The notes: generated by a model from the letters alone, not told the origin. 64,000 bases of DNA from CAZLIC01 sp964559535 (GCA_964559535.1 CAZLIC010000014.1:8606-72605); one strand, 5' to 3'. Shown: positions 48,371 to 57,801, counted from the stretch's first letter. Numbers and translations are program-made.

Positions 48371-48756
48371 TCGCCCGGTCCGACGACATTGACGCCGCGC
48401 GCGAGGTGATCGGGTTGTACTTCGACGGGCTATATCATGCCGACCCGGACCGACTGGCGCGCGTGTTCCACCCGATGGCCCATTATGCCACCGCCACCGG
48501 GGGCACGCTGCTGTTCCGCACGCTGGACGACTACCTGTCGGTGGTGGCACAACGCGTGCCGCCCGCCGCCAGCAACGCAACGCGCGAGGACGGCATCCTT
48601 GGCATCGAGTTTGCCGGGCCGTTCATGGCGCGCGCCGTCCTGACCTGTGTGCTGGGCGACAAGCGTTACATCGATTGGCTGACCTTCCTGAAGCTGGAGG
48701 GACGCTGGCAGGTGATGTCGAAGATCTTCCACCACGAACCGCGAGAGGCCCTGTGA
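48367..48756 (+). CDS. NTF2-like (SnoaL/lumazine-binding type) protein
   Basis: The 129-residue protein has the cone-shaped NTF2 fold pattern: AAREVIGLYFDGLYHADPDRLARVFHPMAHYATATGGTLLFRTLDDYLSVV and a final strand pair DWLTFLKLEGRWQVMSKIFHHE. Such proteins bind or isomerise small hydrophobic ligands; the reaction is unknown. It overlaps the GST stop by 4 nt and the tautomerase start by one (TGATG). Confidence 0.85.
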   Translation: MIARSDDIDAAREVIGLYFDGLYHADPDRLARVFHPMAHYATATGGTLLFRTLDDYLSVVAQRVPPAASNATREDGILGIEFAGPFMARAVLTCVLGDKRYIDWLTFLKLEGRWQVMSKIFHHEPREAL

Positions 48757-48971
48757 TGCCCTATGTGAACATCAAGATCACCCGCGAAGGTGCCACGTCC
48801 GAACAGAAGGCGCGGCTGATCCGGGGTGTGACCGACCTGCTGGTGACGGTGCTGGACAAGTCGCCCGCGACCACCTTTGTGGTGCTCGACGAGGTGGCAA
48901 TGGAAGACTGGGGCGTCGGCGGCCTGCCCGTCCAGGAATGGCGCAGCGCGCAGCGGTCATCGGCGCGATAG
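48756..48971 (+). CDS. 4-oxalocrotonate tautomerase-family protein
   Basis: A 71-residue tautomerase: the catalytic Pro follows the initiator Met (MPYVNIKITREGATSEQKARLIRGVTDLLVTVLDKSPATTFVVLDEVAMEDWGVGG). The family makes keto-enol tautomerisations in ring-cleavage pathways or dehalogenates small acids. Coupled to the NTF2-like gene by TGATG. Confidence 0.93.
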   Translation: MPYVNIKITREGATSEQKARLIRGVTDLLVTVLDKSPATTFVVLDEVAMEDWGVGGLPVQEWRSAQRSSAR

Positions 48972-49020
48972 GCAGGGGTCCGGGCCGCGGCGGCCCGGAC
49001 CCGACACAACAGGGGAAACC

Positions 49021-49464
49021 ATGGACCAGGCAAGATACATCGCGGTCATGGCTGCGGCCGGCGTCGGCATCCCGCTGCTGGCTGCGCTGAACGCGCGGCT
49101 GGGGGTGCGGATCGGATCACCCGCGGCGGCCGCTGCCGTGCTTTTTGCAGTTGCGCTGGTGTGTGCGCTGGCCGCCGTCTGGGCAACGGGCGGGGCGGGC
49201 GGGCTGGCCCGCCTGCGCGGCCAGCCGCCGGTCCTGTTTCTGGGCGGGGCGCTGGTTGCGTTCTACGTGCTGTCGGTCACTTACGTCGCCCCGCACTTCG
49301 GACTGGGCAACGCCATCCTTTGCGTGCTTCTGGGGCAAATGCTGTCGGCCGCGGCGATTGACCACTTTGGCCTGTTCGGTGCGCTGGAACGGCCGGTCAC
49401 ACCGCTGCGCCTTTGCGGGCTTGCCGCAATGGTGCTGGGGTTGGTGATGGCGCGCGCGCCCTAG
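49021..49464 (+). CDS. YdcZ/DUF606-type DMT transporter
   Basis: A 147-residue protein with about five hydrophobic segments and the pattern GVGIPLLAALNARLGVRIGSPAAAAAVLFAVALVCALAAV, then FLGGALVAFYVLSVTYVAPHFGLGNAILCVLLGQML, which identifies the DUF606/YdcZ half-size DMT family. These probably dimerise to export small molecules. It follows the tautomerase gene by 49 bp behind AGGGGAAACC. Confidence 0.85.
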   Translation: MDQARYIAVMAAAGVGIPLLAALNARLGVRIGSPAAAAAVLFAVALVCALAAVWATGGAGGLARLRGQPPVLFLGGALVAFYVLSVTYVAPHFGLGNAILCVLLGQMLSAAAIDHFGLFGALERPVTPLRLCGLAAMVLGLVMARAP

Positions 49465-49489
49465 CGCGCGCGGCCGCGGCAAGGCCCGC

Positions 49490-49509
49490 CGCGCCCAAGT
49501 CCGGGCGCG
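49490..49509. terminator. Hairpin between convergent transporter and phoX genes
   Basis: CGCGCCC and GGGCGCG with loop AAGTCC. No U-run on either strand, so terminator function is tentative. Confidence 0.35.
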
Positions 49510-49524
49510 ACGGGCAAGGGGTCG

Positions 49525-51561
49525 TCAGGCGCCGACGACGCCGCCGTCTTCGCGCCAGATCACCAGCGTGGCCGAGCGCGGCACGGTGCCGTTGTAGTCG
49601 GGGAAGCCCGAGCCGAAGTTGCCCGCGGCAAAGTCGGCATCCGAGGCGTGGCCGCCCGGGTGCTGCACGTTCACGAACATCGTGGTGCCGTCCGGCGTGG
49701 TGATCACGCCGGTGATCTCCTGCCCCCAGGGGCCGGTCAGGAAGCGGCGGATTTCGCCGGTCTTGGGGTCGGCCGCCAGCATCTGGTTCATGCCGAACGG
49801 TTCCAGCGGACCCTTCTGGTCGGGCCCGATGTCGCCCATGTCGGTCTGGATCCACAGGCGGCTGTTCGGGTCGCACCAGATGCCGTCGGGGCAGGCGAAC
49901 ATGTTGTCGTCGTTGAGCGCGGTGGTGTCCATGACCGCCGAGGTGCGCGCGGTGCCGGCCAGCACGAAGAGGTTCCACTTGAAGGTGGTGCCGGTGAAGT
50001 CCTCGCCGTCTTCGGTCCAGCGCACGATCGAGCCGAAGTTGTTCTCGGCGCGCGGGTTCACGGCATCCAGCTGCAGCTGGGTGCGGCGGTTGTTGTTGGT
50101 CAGCGTGAAGTAGACCTCGTTCGTCGCCGGGTCGATGGTGCCCCATTCCGGGCGGTCCATCTTGGTCGCCCCGGCCTGGTCGGCGGCGGCGCGGGTGTTC
50201 ACGATGATGTCGGCCAGATCGGCAAACCCGTTCTCGGGCGTCAGGCCGTTCTGGCCGGGCGCCAGCGCCAGCCATTCGCCGGTGCCGTCATCGTTGAACT
50301 TGGCCACGTACAGCGTGCCCTCGTCCAGGATCTCGCCGCGGGTGCCCTCGGCATAGCTGGCCGCCGACACGAACTTGTAGATGTACTCGAAGCGCGAATC
50401 GTCGCCCGAGTAGCAGACCACCGGCTTGCCCACGGTCGGCGTGTGGAACACCACGCCTTCATGCGCGAACCGGCCCAGCGCGGTGCGCTTCACCGGGGTG
50501 GACGCCGGGTCGAACGGGTCGATCTCGACCAGGTAGCCAAAGGCGTTGGGCTCGTTGCGGTAGTCCTCGGTCGCCGAGGCGCCCGTGGCCGTGGCGTCAA
50601 AGCGCGCATACTCGTCGGCGCCCGATGCAGCCAGTTCCCACTGATAGCGGCTGGCCTCGTTCGGCACGCCATAGCGCTTGTGCTCGCGCGGCAGGTCTTC
50701 CGTCTTGTTGACGAAATAGCCCGCCCAGTTCTCTTCGGCGGTCAGGTAGGTGTTCCAGGGCGTCACGCCATGGGCGCAGTTGTTCAGCGTGCCGCGCACC
50801 TTGGTGCCGTCGGGCGAGTACTTGGTCATCACATGCGCCGAACCGCGCACCGGGCCGCCGATCTCCATCTCGGTCAGGCCGTGGATGCGGCGGTTGTGCG
50901 GGTCGGCGACGATGGCCCACTGGCCGTCGGCCGCGCGCTGGATGCGCATTACCGACACGCCGTGCCCGGCGATTTCCGCCAGCACTTCGTCGTCGTCGCG
51001 CTTGCCTTCGGCATTGAGAACCACGGTGTCGCCGTCAATCGCCTGGCCCGCCCACTTGGTGGCGTGGAACAGGCGCGGCTCGATGTATTCGTGGTTCATC
51101 ACCAGCAGGCCGTCGGTCGACGAGCCCTCGATGCCGTAGTAGTGCATGCCGTCATGGTGGCTGCCGACCTGCATGGTCTGCGCCGCGCCGCCGACCGCGC
51201 CGGGCGCATAGTCCGGGGCGCCATCCAGCAGCGGGGTGCCCCAGGGCGCCAGAACCTGCACCTTGTAGCCGGCCGGAACGACGACAGTGTCGTCCTTCGA
51301 CAGCGGCACCGGCGCGAAGCCGAGCAGGGTCGAGGTGGATTGCGCCAGCGCGGCGCGGGTCGAGAAGCCCACGGTCACGAAGCCCGATCCGATCATGGCC
51401 GCCAGGCCACCGGCCAGGAACCCGCGGCGGTTGGCGCGCGCGGCTTCGACAATGTCATAGAACGTCGGATTGGCCGAGAAGTTCGACGGGATCTCGTCGC
51501 CGTGCTCGAAACCCGGGGTCTGCGTCGGGTCTTCAAGGTAGTCGCGTTCGAAGTCTTTCAT
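49525..51561 (-). CDS. phoX: PhoX-family alkaline phosphatase, Tat-exported
   Basis: The 678-residue protein has the PhoX/DUF839 beta-propeller architecture. A twin-arginine signal starts late, at NRRGFLAGGLAAMIGSGFVTVGF (R45-R46), after a conserved N-terminal stretch (DEIPSNFSANPTFYDIVEAARA). Propeller motifs include LLVMNHEYIEPRLF, NNCAHGVTPWNTYLTAEENWAGYF and CPDGIWCDPNSRLWIQTDMG; the conserved cysteine-containing NNCAHG and acidic residues would hold Fe/Ca at the active site. It releases phosphate from organic esters in the periplasm. Monocistronic; no Pho box was identified. Confidence 0.9.
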   Translation of the reverse strand: MKDFERDYLEDPTQTPGFEHGDEIPSNFSANPTFYDIVEAARANRRGFLAGGLAAMIGSGFVTVGFSTRAALAQSTSTLLGFAPVPLSKDDTVVVPAGYKVQVLAPWGTPLLDGAPDYAPGAVGGAAQTMQVGSHHDGMHYYGIEGSSTDGLLVMNHEYIEPRLFHATKWAGQAIDGDTVVLNAEGKRDDDEVLAEIAGHGVSVMRIQRAADGQWAIVADPHNRRIHGLTEMEIGGPVRGSAHVMTKYSPDGTKVRGTLNNCAHGVTPWNTYLTAEENWAGYFVNKTEDLPREHKRYGVPNEASRYQWELAASGADEYARFDATATGASATEDYRNEPNAFGYLVEIDPFDPASTPVKRTALGRFAHEGVVFHTPTVGKPVVCYSGDDSRFEYIYKFVSAASYAEGTRGEILDEGTLYVAKFNDDGTGEWLALAPGQNGLTPENGFADLADIIVNTRAAADQAGATKMDRPEWGTIDPATNEVYFTLTNNNRRTQLQLDAVNPRAENNFGSIVRWTEDGEDFTGTTFKWNLFVLAGTARTSAVMDTTALNDDNMFACPDGIWCDPNSRLWIQTDMGDIGPDQKGPLEPFGMNQMLAADPKTGEIRRFLTGPWGQEITGVITTPDGTTMFVNVQHPGGHASDADFAAGNFGSGFPDYNGTVPRSATLVIWREDGGVVGA

Positions 51562-51696
51562 GCCTGGCTCCATTGGCGGGGTCTGGCCGAATCGCGGGGG
51601 AATACCCGCGAGGCTGCACCAAGGGATACCGCTTGCATGACACACGCGTGTCAGGCTGGGCCCCGAACCGGGCGCAAGACGGCAGCCTGCCGTTCC

Positions 51697-52575
51697 TCAG
51701 GTGGGCGACAGCACGAAATCGTGTTCCACCCGGAAGAACGGCCGGTCGAACCCGGCATCCGCAATCTGTGCGGGATCGGTGACGCGGTCGAAGCGGGCGA
51801 GCAGGCTGGACTTCACGCCGAACACCGCGTCCGAGGTGATGTAGGGGTCATCGGGATCGAAGATGTGGGTCACCAGGCGGCTGTGGCCGGGGGCTTCGAG
51901 GATGTAGTGCAGGTGCGCAGGTCGGTAGGGGTGGCGGCCCAGTGCGGCCAGCAATTGCCCTACCGGACCGTCATCGGGAATGGGGTAGAACTTCGGCTTG
52001 ACCCCCTTGAACCAGTAGCGGCCGTCGGCCCCGGTGCGGAACACGCCGCGCAGGTTGAAGTCGGGCTGGATACCCTTTTGCTGCACGTCGTAGAAGCCTT
52101 CGTCATTGGCCTGCCAGACGTCGATCTTGGCCCCTGCCAGCGGCGTGCCGTCGGTGGACCGGATGGTGCCGCGCACCAGCATCGGTTCACCCTTCTGGTC
52201 CAGGCAGATGTCTGCCCCCATGGGCAGTTCCGGGGCATCGGCCACATGGAATGGGCCCAGTACGGTGGATTCGCTGGCGCCGGTGGGTTTGCGGTTGTTG
52301 ATCGCATCGACCAGCATCGACACGCCCAGCGTGTCGGACAGCAGGATGAACTCCTGCCGCCAGTCGTTGCACATGTGGCCGGTGGCGGTGAGGAACCGGA
52401 TCGCCTCGAACCATTCCGCCTCGGTCGGCTCGATTTCCTTCACCGCGGCGTGCAGGTGGCGGACAATCACGGCCATCACCTGCGCCAGCCGCGGGTTCGC
52501 GGCGCGGGCGTTGCGCGAGATCACGACCTCGGCGCTGTCGGCCTCGGAGAAGAAACCCTGTTCGGTCGTGGTCAT
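51697..52575 (-). CDS. Intradiol ring-cleavage dioxygenase (hydroxyquinol 1,2-dioxygenase-like)
   Basis: The 292-residue Fe(III) enzyme has an N-terminal helical dimerisation domain (residues about 25-105) and the intradiol core. The four iron ligands are visible: Y162 (GFYDVQ), Y197 (KFYPIPDDGPVG), H221 and H223 (RPAHLHY). LVDAINNRKPTGASESTVLGPFHV is typical of hydroxyquinol and chlorocatechol dioxygenases. It would open hydroxyquinol to maleylacetate, the substrate of the reductase encoded at 59-60 kb. Last gene of the operon, one base after the hydroxylase stop. Confidence 0.9.
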   Translation of the reverse strand: MTTTEQGFFSEADSAEVVISRNARAANPRLAQVMAVIVRHLHAAVKEIEPTEAEWFEAIRFLTATGHMCNDWRQEFILLSDTLGVSMLVDAINNRKPTGASESTVLGPFHVADAPELPMGADICLDQKGEPMLVRGTIRSTDGTPLAGAKIDVWQANDEGFYDVQQKGIQPDFNLRGVFRTGADGRYWFKGVKPKFYPIPDDGPVGQLLAALGRHPYRPAHLHYILEAPGHSRLVTHIFDPDDPYITSDAVFGVKSSLLARFDRVTDPAQIADAGFDRPFFRVEHDFVLSPT

Positions 52576-52576
52576 G

Positions 52577-54328
52577 TCAGTGCCCCAGAATGGAGTGCAG
52601 AACGCGGGTCAGGTCGGCGCGCGGATCGGCCACGGCGGCGGCGCTGCGCCAGGCTACGTGCTGGTCGGGGCGCACCAGAAGGCAGCCGCTGTCACGAATG
52701 TCGCGAACCCGGTGCCAGTCGCCCACGTGGTCCTCGAAATCGGCGCGGGGGCCGATGGTCACGGTGCGGATCGGCAGGTTCAGCGCCTTGCCCGCAGCTT
52801 CGGCGGCCCGTACCCAGCCCTCGCCGCCGATGCCGGTGATCAGGGTGAACTGCCCGCGCCCGCACAGGTCGAGCGTCGAGTGCCTGCCACCGTGACGGTC
52901 GTAGACCCATGCATGCGGCAGGCGGGCGCCGGGGCAGGTGGTGGGGTGATAGTGAAGCTCCATGTTCTCGCCCACCGGCGCCGTGGTGCCATCGCCGACC
53001 ACGGCCGCCGAGGCATAGCGCTGGTTCATCTCCACCCCGTGGCAGTCGAACTCATAGACCTTGAAGTCGATCGCCTTGCGCAGCGCCTCGCGCTGCGCCT
53101 CGCCTGCGGGGGTGGCGTCGCAGCGGGCGGCCATGCTGCGCTCGATGCGGTCGTGGTCCACGCCGCCATCCATGCCCAGCGCCTCGAAGATGGGCCCGAA
53201 TTCGGCGATGGACTGGTTCGCACGGGTCACGATCTGTTTGGCAATCGGCGCGCGTTCGGCCGAGTAGCTGTCCAGCAGCCGTGGCGCAGCTTGCCCTTTT
53301 ACAACCAAGGCCAGCTTCCATGCAAGGTTGTAGGCGTCCTGAATTGACGTATTCGAACCAAGCCCGTTCGACGGCGGGTGGCGGTGCGCGGCGTCGCCCA
53401 TGATGAACACGCGCCTCGCCTGCATGTGCGTGGCAAAGCAGTTGTTCACTGTCCAGGTGTTCGCCGAAATCAGGTCGATTTCCAGGTCGGGCACGCCCAC
53501 CAGCTGCCGGGCCACCTGCGTGGCCATGGCGGCATCCACCACCGGGGCGGGCTGGTTGATGTCATAGCCCCAGACGATCAGCCATTCGTTCCAGGGCCGC
53601 ACCATGCGCACCAGCCCCATGCCGATGCCACCCACATCGGCCCCGGGCTGCATGACCCAGTACAGGACTGACGGCCGATGCGCGACGTAACGCGACAGGT
53701 CGGCGCGGAACAGGATGTTCATGCTGCCGCCCACGCCCATGCGGCCTTCGAACGGCAGCCCTGCATGTTCGGCCACCAGCGAGTTGCCGCCATCGGCCCC
53801 CACCAGGTACTTCGAGCGGATCGTCACGTCCTTGCCCGTCAGCCGGTCGCGGCAGGTGGTGGTGACGCCGTCACCGTCCTGCACATGGCTCAGGTACTCG
53901 GTGCTCATGCGGCTTTGCGCCCCGCGCGAACAGGCGGTCTTGAACAGGATCGGCTCCATGAAGGTCTGCGGCAGGTCGTTCATCTCGCAGGGCGAGGCAC
54001 GCAGGTGGCGGGCCTTGCTTTCGGGCGAGGTGCCCCAGGACTGCATCCGCCCCAGTTCCTCACCCGCCAGCGACACGCAGAACACGTTGTTGCCCATCAG
54101 GTGCTGCGGCGCGCAGTGCATCATCGCCTCGGCCTCCACCTCGGGGCCAAGGTCGCGCAGCACCTCCATGGTGCGCTGGTTGGTGATGTGGGCGCGCGGC
54201 GTGTTGGCCAGCCAGCGGTAGCGGTTCACCACCAGCGTTTCCACGCCGTAGGACGCCAGCAGCGCCGCAGTGGCCGACCCGGCTGGGCCGGTGCCGATGA
54301 CAAGGATGTCGGTGGTGATGTCAGCCAT
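52577..54328 (-). CDS. TfdB-like FAD-dependent phenol hydroxylase
   Basis: The 583-residue flavoprotein has the FAD motif GTGPAG (12-17), the internal YLVGADGGNSLV and FIMGDAAHRHPPSNGLGSNTSIQDAYNLAWKLALV, and a C-terminal thioredoxin-like domain (QFTLITGIGGEGW). That matches the 2,4-dichlorophenol 6-monooxygenase / phenol 2-hydroxylase branch. It would add a hydroxyl to a phenol or resorcinol using NADPH and O2. It overlaps livM by 8 nt upstream and abuts the dioxygenase gene, so hydroxylation and ring cleavage are coupled. Substrate unproven. Confidence 0.9.
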   Translation of the reverse strand: MADITTDILVIGTGPAGSATAALLASYGVETLVVNRYRWLANTPRAHITNQRTMEVLRDLGPEVEAEAMMHCAPQHLMGNNVFCVSLAGEELGRMQSWGTSPESKARHLRASPCEMNDLPQTFMEPILFKTACSRGAQSRMSTEYLSHVQDGDGVTTTCRDRLTGKDVTIRSKYLVGADGGNSLVAEHAGLPFEGRMGVGGSMNILFRADLSRYVAHRPSVLYWVMQPGADVGGIGMGLVRMVRPWNEWLIVWGYDINQPAPVVDAAMATQVARQLVGVPDLEIDLISANTWTVNNCFATHMQARRVFIMGDAAHRHPPSNGLGSNTSIQDAYNLAWKLALVVKGQAAPRLLDSYSAERAPIAKQIVTRANQSIAEFGPIFEALGMDGGVDHDRIERSMAARCDATPAGEAQREALRKAIDFKVYEFDCHGVEMNQRYASAAVVGDGTTAPVGENMELHYHPTTCPGARLPHAWVYDRHGGRHSTLDLCGRGQFTLITGIGGEGWVRAAEAAGKALNLPIRTVTIGPRADFEDHVGDWHRVRDIRDSGCLLVRPDQHVAWRSAAAVADPRADLTRVLHSILGH

Positions 54329-55370
54329 CTTTGGCTCCTTCCAGGATCAGGCGGCGTTGGACGGGAAACAGGGCAATCCCCGTGCGGTCGGCAATCAGGC
54401 CCCACAACCCGCGGGGCGCGAACAGCATGGTGGCAATGGCGAGAAGGCCGAGGGCGAGCAGGTACCAGCTGCCAAAGTCGGCAAAGGCGGTCTGCAGGCC
54501 CCAGAACACCAGCACGCCCAGAATGGGGCCTTCCAGCCGGCCGATGCCGCCAATGACAGCGATGAAGATGACATAGGCCGTCCAGTTTGTGACGCTGAAG
54601 GCAGCATCGGGCGAGACGCGGGCCGTCTGCATGTAGATCAGCGCACCGACCAGGCCGGTCATGACAGCGGCGGCCAGGAAGACGCCCCACTTCACCGCCC
54701 GGGCATCCACCCCCACCGACCGTGCGGCGTTGTCATTGTCGCGCACCGCGGCCAGCGCCAGGCCGGTGCGCGACCGCAGCAGGGCATAGATCGCGGCCAT
54801 GGTGCCCACTGCCAGCGCCAGCGCCAGCCAGTAGGCCAGCACATCCCGCGCCGCAGCGTCGCGCAGGCCGAAGAGGGCGGCGATGGTCTCGACCCCCATG
54901 ATGTCCGACGTAGCCTCGCGCGGCAGCGACGTTCCGGTGCCGCCGCCCAGCGTCTTCCACTGCGCGACCAGCAGGCGGGTGACCTCGGCGATCACCCATG
55001 TGCCGATGGCGAAATATGCGCCCTGCAGCCGGAAGGCGAAGAAGGCCATGGGGATGGCCAGAAGGAACGCCGCCACGCCGCCCAGCAGGATGGCCGGAAA
55101 AGGGTCCCACCCCCACAGGATGACGCCCGCGAACATGGCATAGGCGCCAAGGCCGACAAAGGCCTGCTGGCCCACGCTAACCATGCCGCCATAGCCCGCG
55201 ATCAGGTTCCACAGTTGCGCCAGCGTCAGCATGGTCAGGATGAAGAAAAGGTCCTGGATCAGGCTGCGCGGCGCAAAGGCGGGCAACACCAGGGCAAGGG
55301 CCAGCAGCACCAGCGCCGCAATGGCCGCTAAGGAACTGGCACGGGTGCGGGTGGTGACGCTGTAGCTCAT
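54321..55370 (-). CDS. livM: Branched-chain-type ABC transporter permease LivM
   Basis: A 349-residue permease with about nine membrane segments and the LivM signature QLWNLIAGYGGMVSVGQQAFVGLGAYA, plus the EAA-like NDNAARSVGVDARAVKWGVF. It pairs with LivH. Within an aromatic operon the cargo is more likely an aromatic acid than an amino acid. Its ATG shares one base with the livH stop (TGATG). Confidence 0.93.
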   Translation of the reverse strand: MSYSVTTRTRASSLAAIAALVLLALALVLPAFAPRSLIQDLFFILTMLTLAQLWNLIAGYGGMVSVGQQAFVGLGAYAMFAGVILWGWDPFPAILLGGVAAFLLAIPMAFFAFRLQGAYFAIGTWVIAEVTRLLVAQWKTLGGGTGTSLPREATSDIMGVETIAALFGLRDAAARDVLAYWLALALAVGTMAAIYALLRSRTGLALAAVRDNDNAARSVGVDARAVKWGVFLAAAVMTGLVGALIYMQTARVSPDAAFSVTNWTAYVIFIAVIGGIGRLEGPILGVLVFWGLQTAFADFGSWYLLALGLLAIATMLFAPRGLWGLIADRTGIALFPVQRRLILEGAKDG

Positions 55371-56233
55371 CAGTCCACCGCCCGGGGAAACAGGCCGCGC
55401 GGGCGCACCAGCAGTACGGCAAGGAAGGCAAGATGCCCGGCCAGGATCTGCCATTCGGGGTTGATCTGTGCGCCCACCGTCTGCGCCACCCCGATGATCG
55501 CGCCCCCCGCCAGCGTGCCCCAAAGGCTGCCCAGGCCGCCGATGATGACCGCCTGGAAGGCATACAGCAGCCGGGCAGGGCCAATCGACGGATCGAAGTT
55601 CGCGCGCACGCCGAGGTAGAGCGCAGCCACGGTGACAATCACCATGGCAAGGCCGGTGGCGATGGCGAAGACGCCGCGGGGGTTGATGCCCATCAGGCTG
55701 GCGGTGACCGGGTCGTCCGAGGTGGCGCGGAAGGCGCGGCCGAGCGCAGTGCCATAGAAGATGCGGTTCAGCCCCCAGATCACCGCCACGGCGGAGGCAA
55801 AGGTCAGCAGCGGCAGGGTGCCTGCGGTGACAGGGCCAAGGTCGATCGAGGCGCTTTCCAGCGCGCCCGCGCGCAGGCGCTGGCTGTCGGCCGAGAACAC
55901 CTCGAGCATGCCGTTCTGCAGCGCTACCGACAGGCCGAAGGTCACCAGCAGGGGGGGCAGGATGTCCTTGCCAAGAACCCTGTTGAAGACAAGGTGTTGC
56001 AGCGCCCAGCCGGCGCCGAACATGAGCGGCGCGGCGATCAGGGCGGCGAGGAACGGGTTCAGCCCGGTGCTGCCCACCACCGTCAGAATGACGAAGGCCG
56101 CAAGCACGATGAGGTCGCCATGGGCCAGGTTGACCAGCCGCATGATGCCGAACACTAGCGACAGGCCGGTGGCGAACAGCGCATAAAGGCCGCCCAGCAG
56201 GATGCCTTGCGCCAGCACGTCAAGCCAGATCAT
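55370..56233 (-). CDS. livH: Branched-chain-type ABC transporter permease LivH
   Basis: A 287-residue permease of about eight membrane segments with the LivH motifs GILLGGLYALFATGLSLVFGIMRLVNLAHGDL and RAFRATSDDPVTASLMGIN. It follows a 91-bp gap after livF that contains the second copy of the double-hairpin repeat, which may set relative transcript levels within the operon. Confidence 0.93.
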   Translation of the reverse strand: MIWLDVLAQGILLGGLYALFATGLSLVFGIMRLVNLAHGDLIVLAAFVILTVVGSTGLNPFLAALIAAPLMFGAGWALQHLVFNRVLGKDILPPLLVTFGLSVALQNGMLEVFSADSQRLRAGALESASIDLGPVTAGTLPLLTFASAVAVIWGLNRIFYGTALGRAFRATSDDPVTASLMGINPRGVFAIATGLAMVIVTVAALYLGVRANFDPSIGPARLLYAFQAVIIGGLGSLWGTLAGGAIIGVAQTVGAQINPEWQILAGHLAFLAVLLVRPRGLFPRAVD

Positions 56234-56261
56234 GCGGACCTCCGATCCGGCGCCGCCGACA

Positions 56262-56311
56262 CAAATTCCTTGAAGCAAGGAATTTGCAAATTTCTTCCTT
56301 CAAGAAATTTG
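56262..56311. repeat. Double-hairpin intergenic repeat, copy 2
   Basis: Hairpin 1: CAAATTCCTTG, loop AAG, CAAGGAATTTG (11 pairs). Hairpin 2: CAAATTTCTT, loop CCTTC, AAGAAATTTG (10 pairs). It matches copy 1 at 43507-43556 in layout, loop length and spacing, with compensatory stem changes. It lies in the livF-livH gap. Confidence 0.85.
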
Positions 56312-56324
56312 GGCGCGCGCAGGG

Positions 56325-57035
56325 TCATGCAGGGGCTCCGAAGTAGGCGGCGTGGATCTGCGCGCGGCTGACATCGGCGGCGCGGGCCGTCAACGTCACC
56401 CGGCCCTCCATCAGGCAATACACCCGGTCGGCCACCTGCAGGGCGCGGGCGATGTCCTGTTCCACGATCACCACCGCTGCCCCGGTTTCGCGGATGCGTG
56501 GCAGGGCGGCATAGATGTCGCGGATGACCACGGGGGCAAGGCCGAGGCTGATCTCGTCGCACAGCAAGAGTTCGGGGTTGGACATCAGTGCGCGGCCAAT
56601 GGCGACCATCTGCTGCTGCCCGCCCGAAAGCGCCGTGCCGGGGCTGTGACGGCGTTCGCGCAGGATCGGGAACAGGTCGTAGATTGCCTCCAGCGTCCAG
56701 CGCCCGTCGCCGCGGCGGACCTGCCCGCCGATCATCAGGTTCTCCTCGACCGACAGCGAGGGAAACAGCTTGCGCCCCTCGGGCACCATGGCAATGCCGC
56801 GCTGCATCACGCGGTCGGGGGGCATCGCGCCGATCGGGTCACCCCGGTGCAGGATCATGTCGGGTGCGTTGCGCAAGACGCCGGTGATCGACCGCATCAG
56901 CGTGGTCTTGCCCGCGCCGTTGGCCCCGATGACCGCCACACATTCCCCCGCTTTCACCGAAATGTCGATGCCGAACAAGGCCTTGAAGGCGCCGTATCCG
57001 GCCGTCAGCGCGCGGGTTTCCAGGATGGCGGTCAT
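56325..57035 (-). CDS. livF: Branched-chain-type ABC transporter ATPase LivF
   Basis: The 236-residue ATPase has Walker A GANGAGKTT near residue 40, signature LSGGQQQM and Walker B LLLCDEISLGLAP, the LivF variant. GIAMVPEGRKLFPSLSVEENL is characteristic. Overlaps livG by 4 nt. Confidence 0.94.
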   Translation of the reverse strand: MTAILETRALTAGYGAFKALFGIDISVKAGECVAVIGANGAGKTTLMRSITGVLRNAPDMILHRGDPIGAMPPDRVMQRGIAMVPEGRKLFPSLSVEENLMIGGQVRRGDGRWTLEAIYDLFPILRERRHSPGTALSGGQQQMVAIGRALMSNPELLLCDEISLGLAPVVIRDIYAALPRIRETGAAVVIVEQDIARALQVADRVYCLMEGRVTLTARAADVSRAQIHAAYFGAPA

Positions 57036-57754
57036 GCCTCCATCCCCAGATAGATTTCGCGCACCTGTTGCGAGGCCATGATCGCCGCCGGTTCGCCCAG
57101 GCCGATGACGCGGCCGAAGTCCAGCACCAACAGCCGCTCGACCACCGCGTTCAACGCGTGCAGCACATGCTCGATCCAGATGATGGTGATGCCCTTGGCA
57201 TGCAGGCCGCGGATGGTGGCAACCAGAGCCTGGCATTCGCCTTCGGTCAGCCCGCCCGCGATTTCATCGAGCAACAGCAATTCCGGGCCGGTGGCCATGG
57301 CGCGCGCCAGTTCCAGCCGCTTGCGGTCCAGCAAGGACAGCGTCCCGGCCACCTGGTTTGCGCGTTTCAGCAATTCGGTGTCGTGCAGGATTGCCACGCA
57401 GTCGTCCTGCACATCGGCTTCGCGCTGACCGCGACCGAAGGCGGCGGCGGTCAGCAGGTTTTCGAACACCGTCAGCCCTTCGAAGGGTTGCGGAATCTGG
57501 AAGCTGCGCCCCACGCCCATGCGCACGCGGGCCATGGCTGCGGTGCGCGTCACGTCCTGCCCCAGAAAGACGATCTGCCCGGCATCGGGCTGGATGTTGC
57601 CGGTGATCAGGTTGAACAGCGTGCTCTTGCCCGCGCCGTTCGGCCCGATGATGCCCAGCGCCTGACCCTTCGGCACGGAAAACGACACGTCGTCGGTCAC
57701 CTTGAGGGCGCCGAAGGACTTCGAGACAGAGGAAAGGGTCAGGACGTCGGTCAT
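57032..57754 (-). CDS. livG: Branched-chain-type ABC transporter ATPase LivG
   Basis: The 240-residue ATPase has Walker A GPNGAGKST near residue 38, the LivG motif RMGVGRSFQIPQPFEGLTVFENL and Walker B LLLLDEIAGGLTEGE; the ABC signature is degenerate (LSLLDRKRLELARA), as usual in LivG. Second ATPase of the importer. Confidence 0.94.
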   Translation of the reverse strand: MTDVLTLSSVSKSFGALKVTDDVSFSVPKGQALGIIGPNGAGKSTLFNLITGNIQPDAGQIVFLGQDVTRTAAMARVRMGVGRSFQIPQPFEGLTVFENLLTAAAFGRGQREADVQDDCVAILHDTELLKRANQVAGTLSLLDRKRLELARAMATGPELLLLDEIAGGLTEGECQALVATIRGLHAKGITIIWIEHVLHALNAVVERLLVLDFGRVIGLGEPAAIMASQQVREIYLGMEA

Positions 57755-57801
57755 GATGCTGCGGGCCGGTGACCCCTGGGGTTTCCCCCGGGGGCAACAG
57801 G

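Noticed and set aside
49648..52839. Over 1000-codon open frame antisense to phoX and the first dioxygenase
   Set aside because: Mirror image of two well-supported genes in GC-rich DNA; no start signal or conserved motif.
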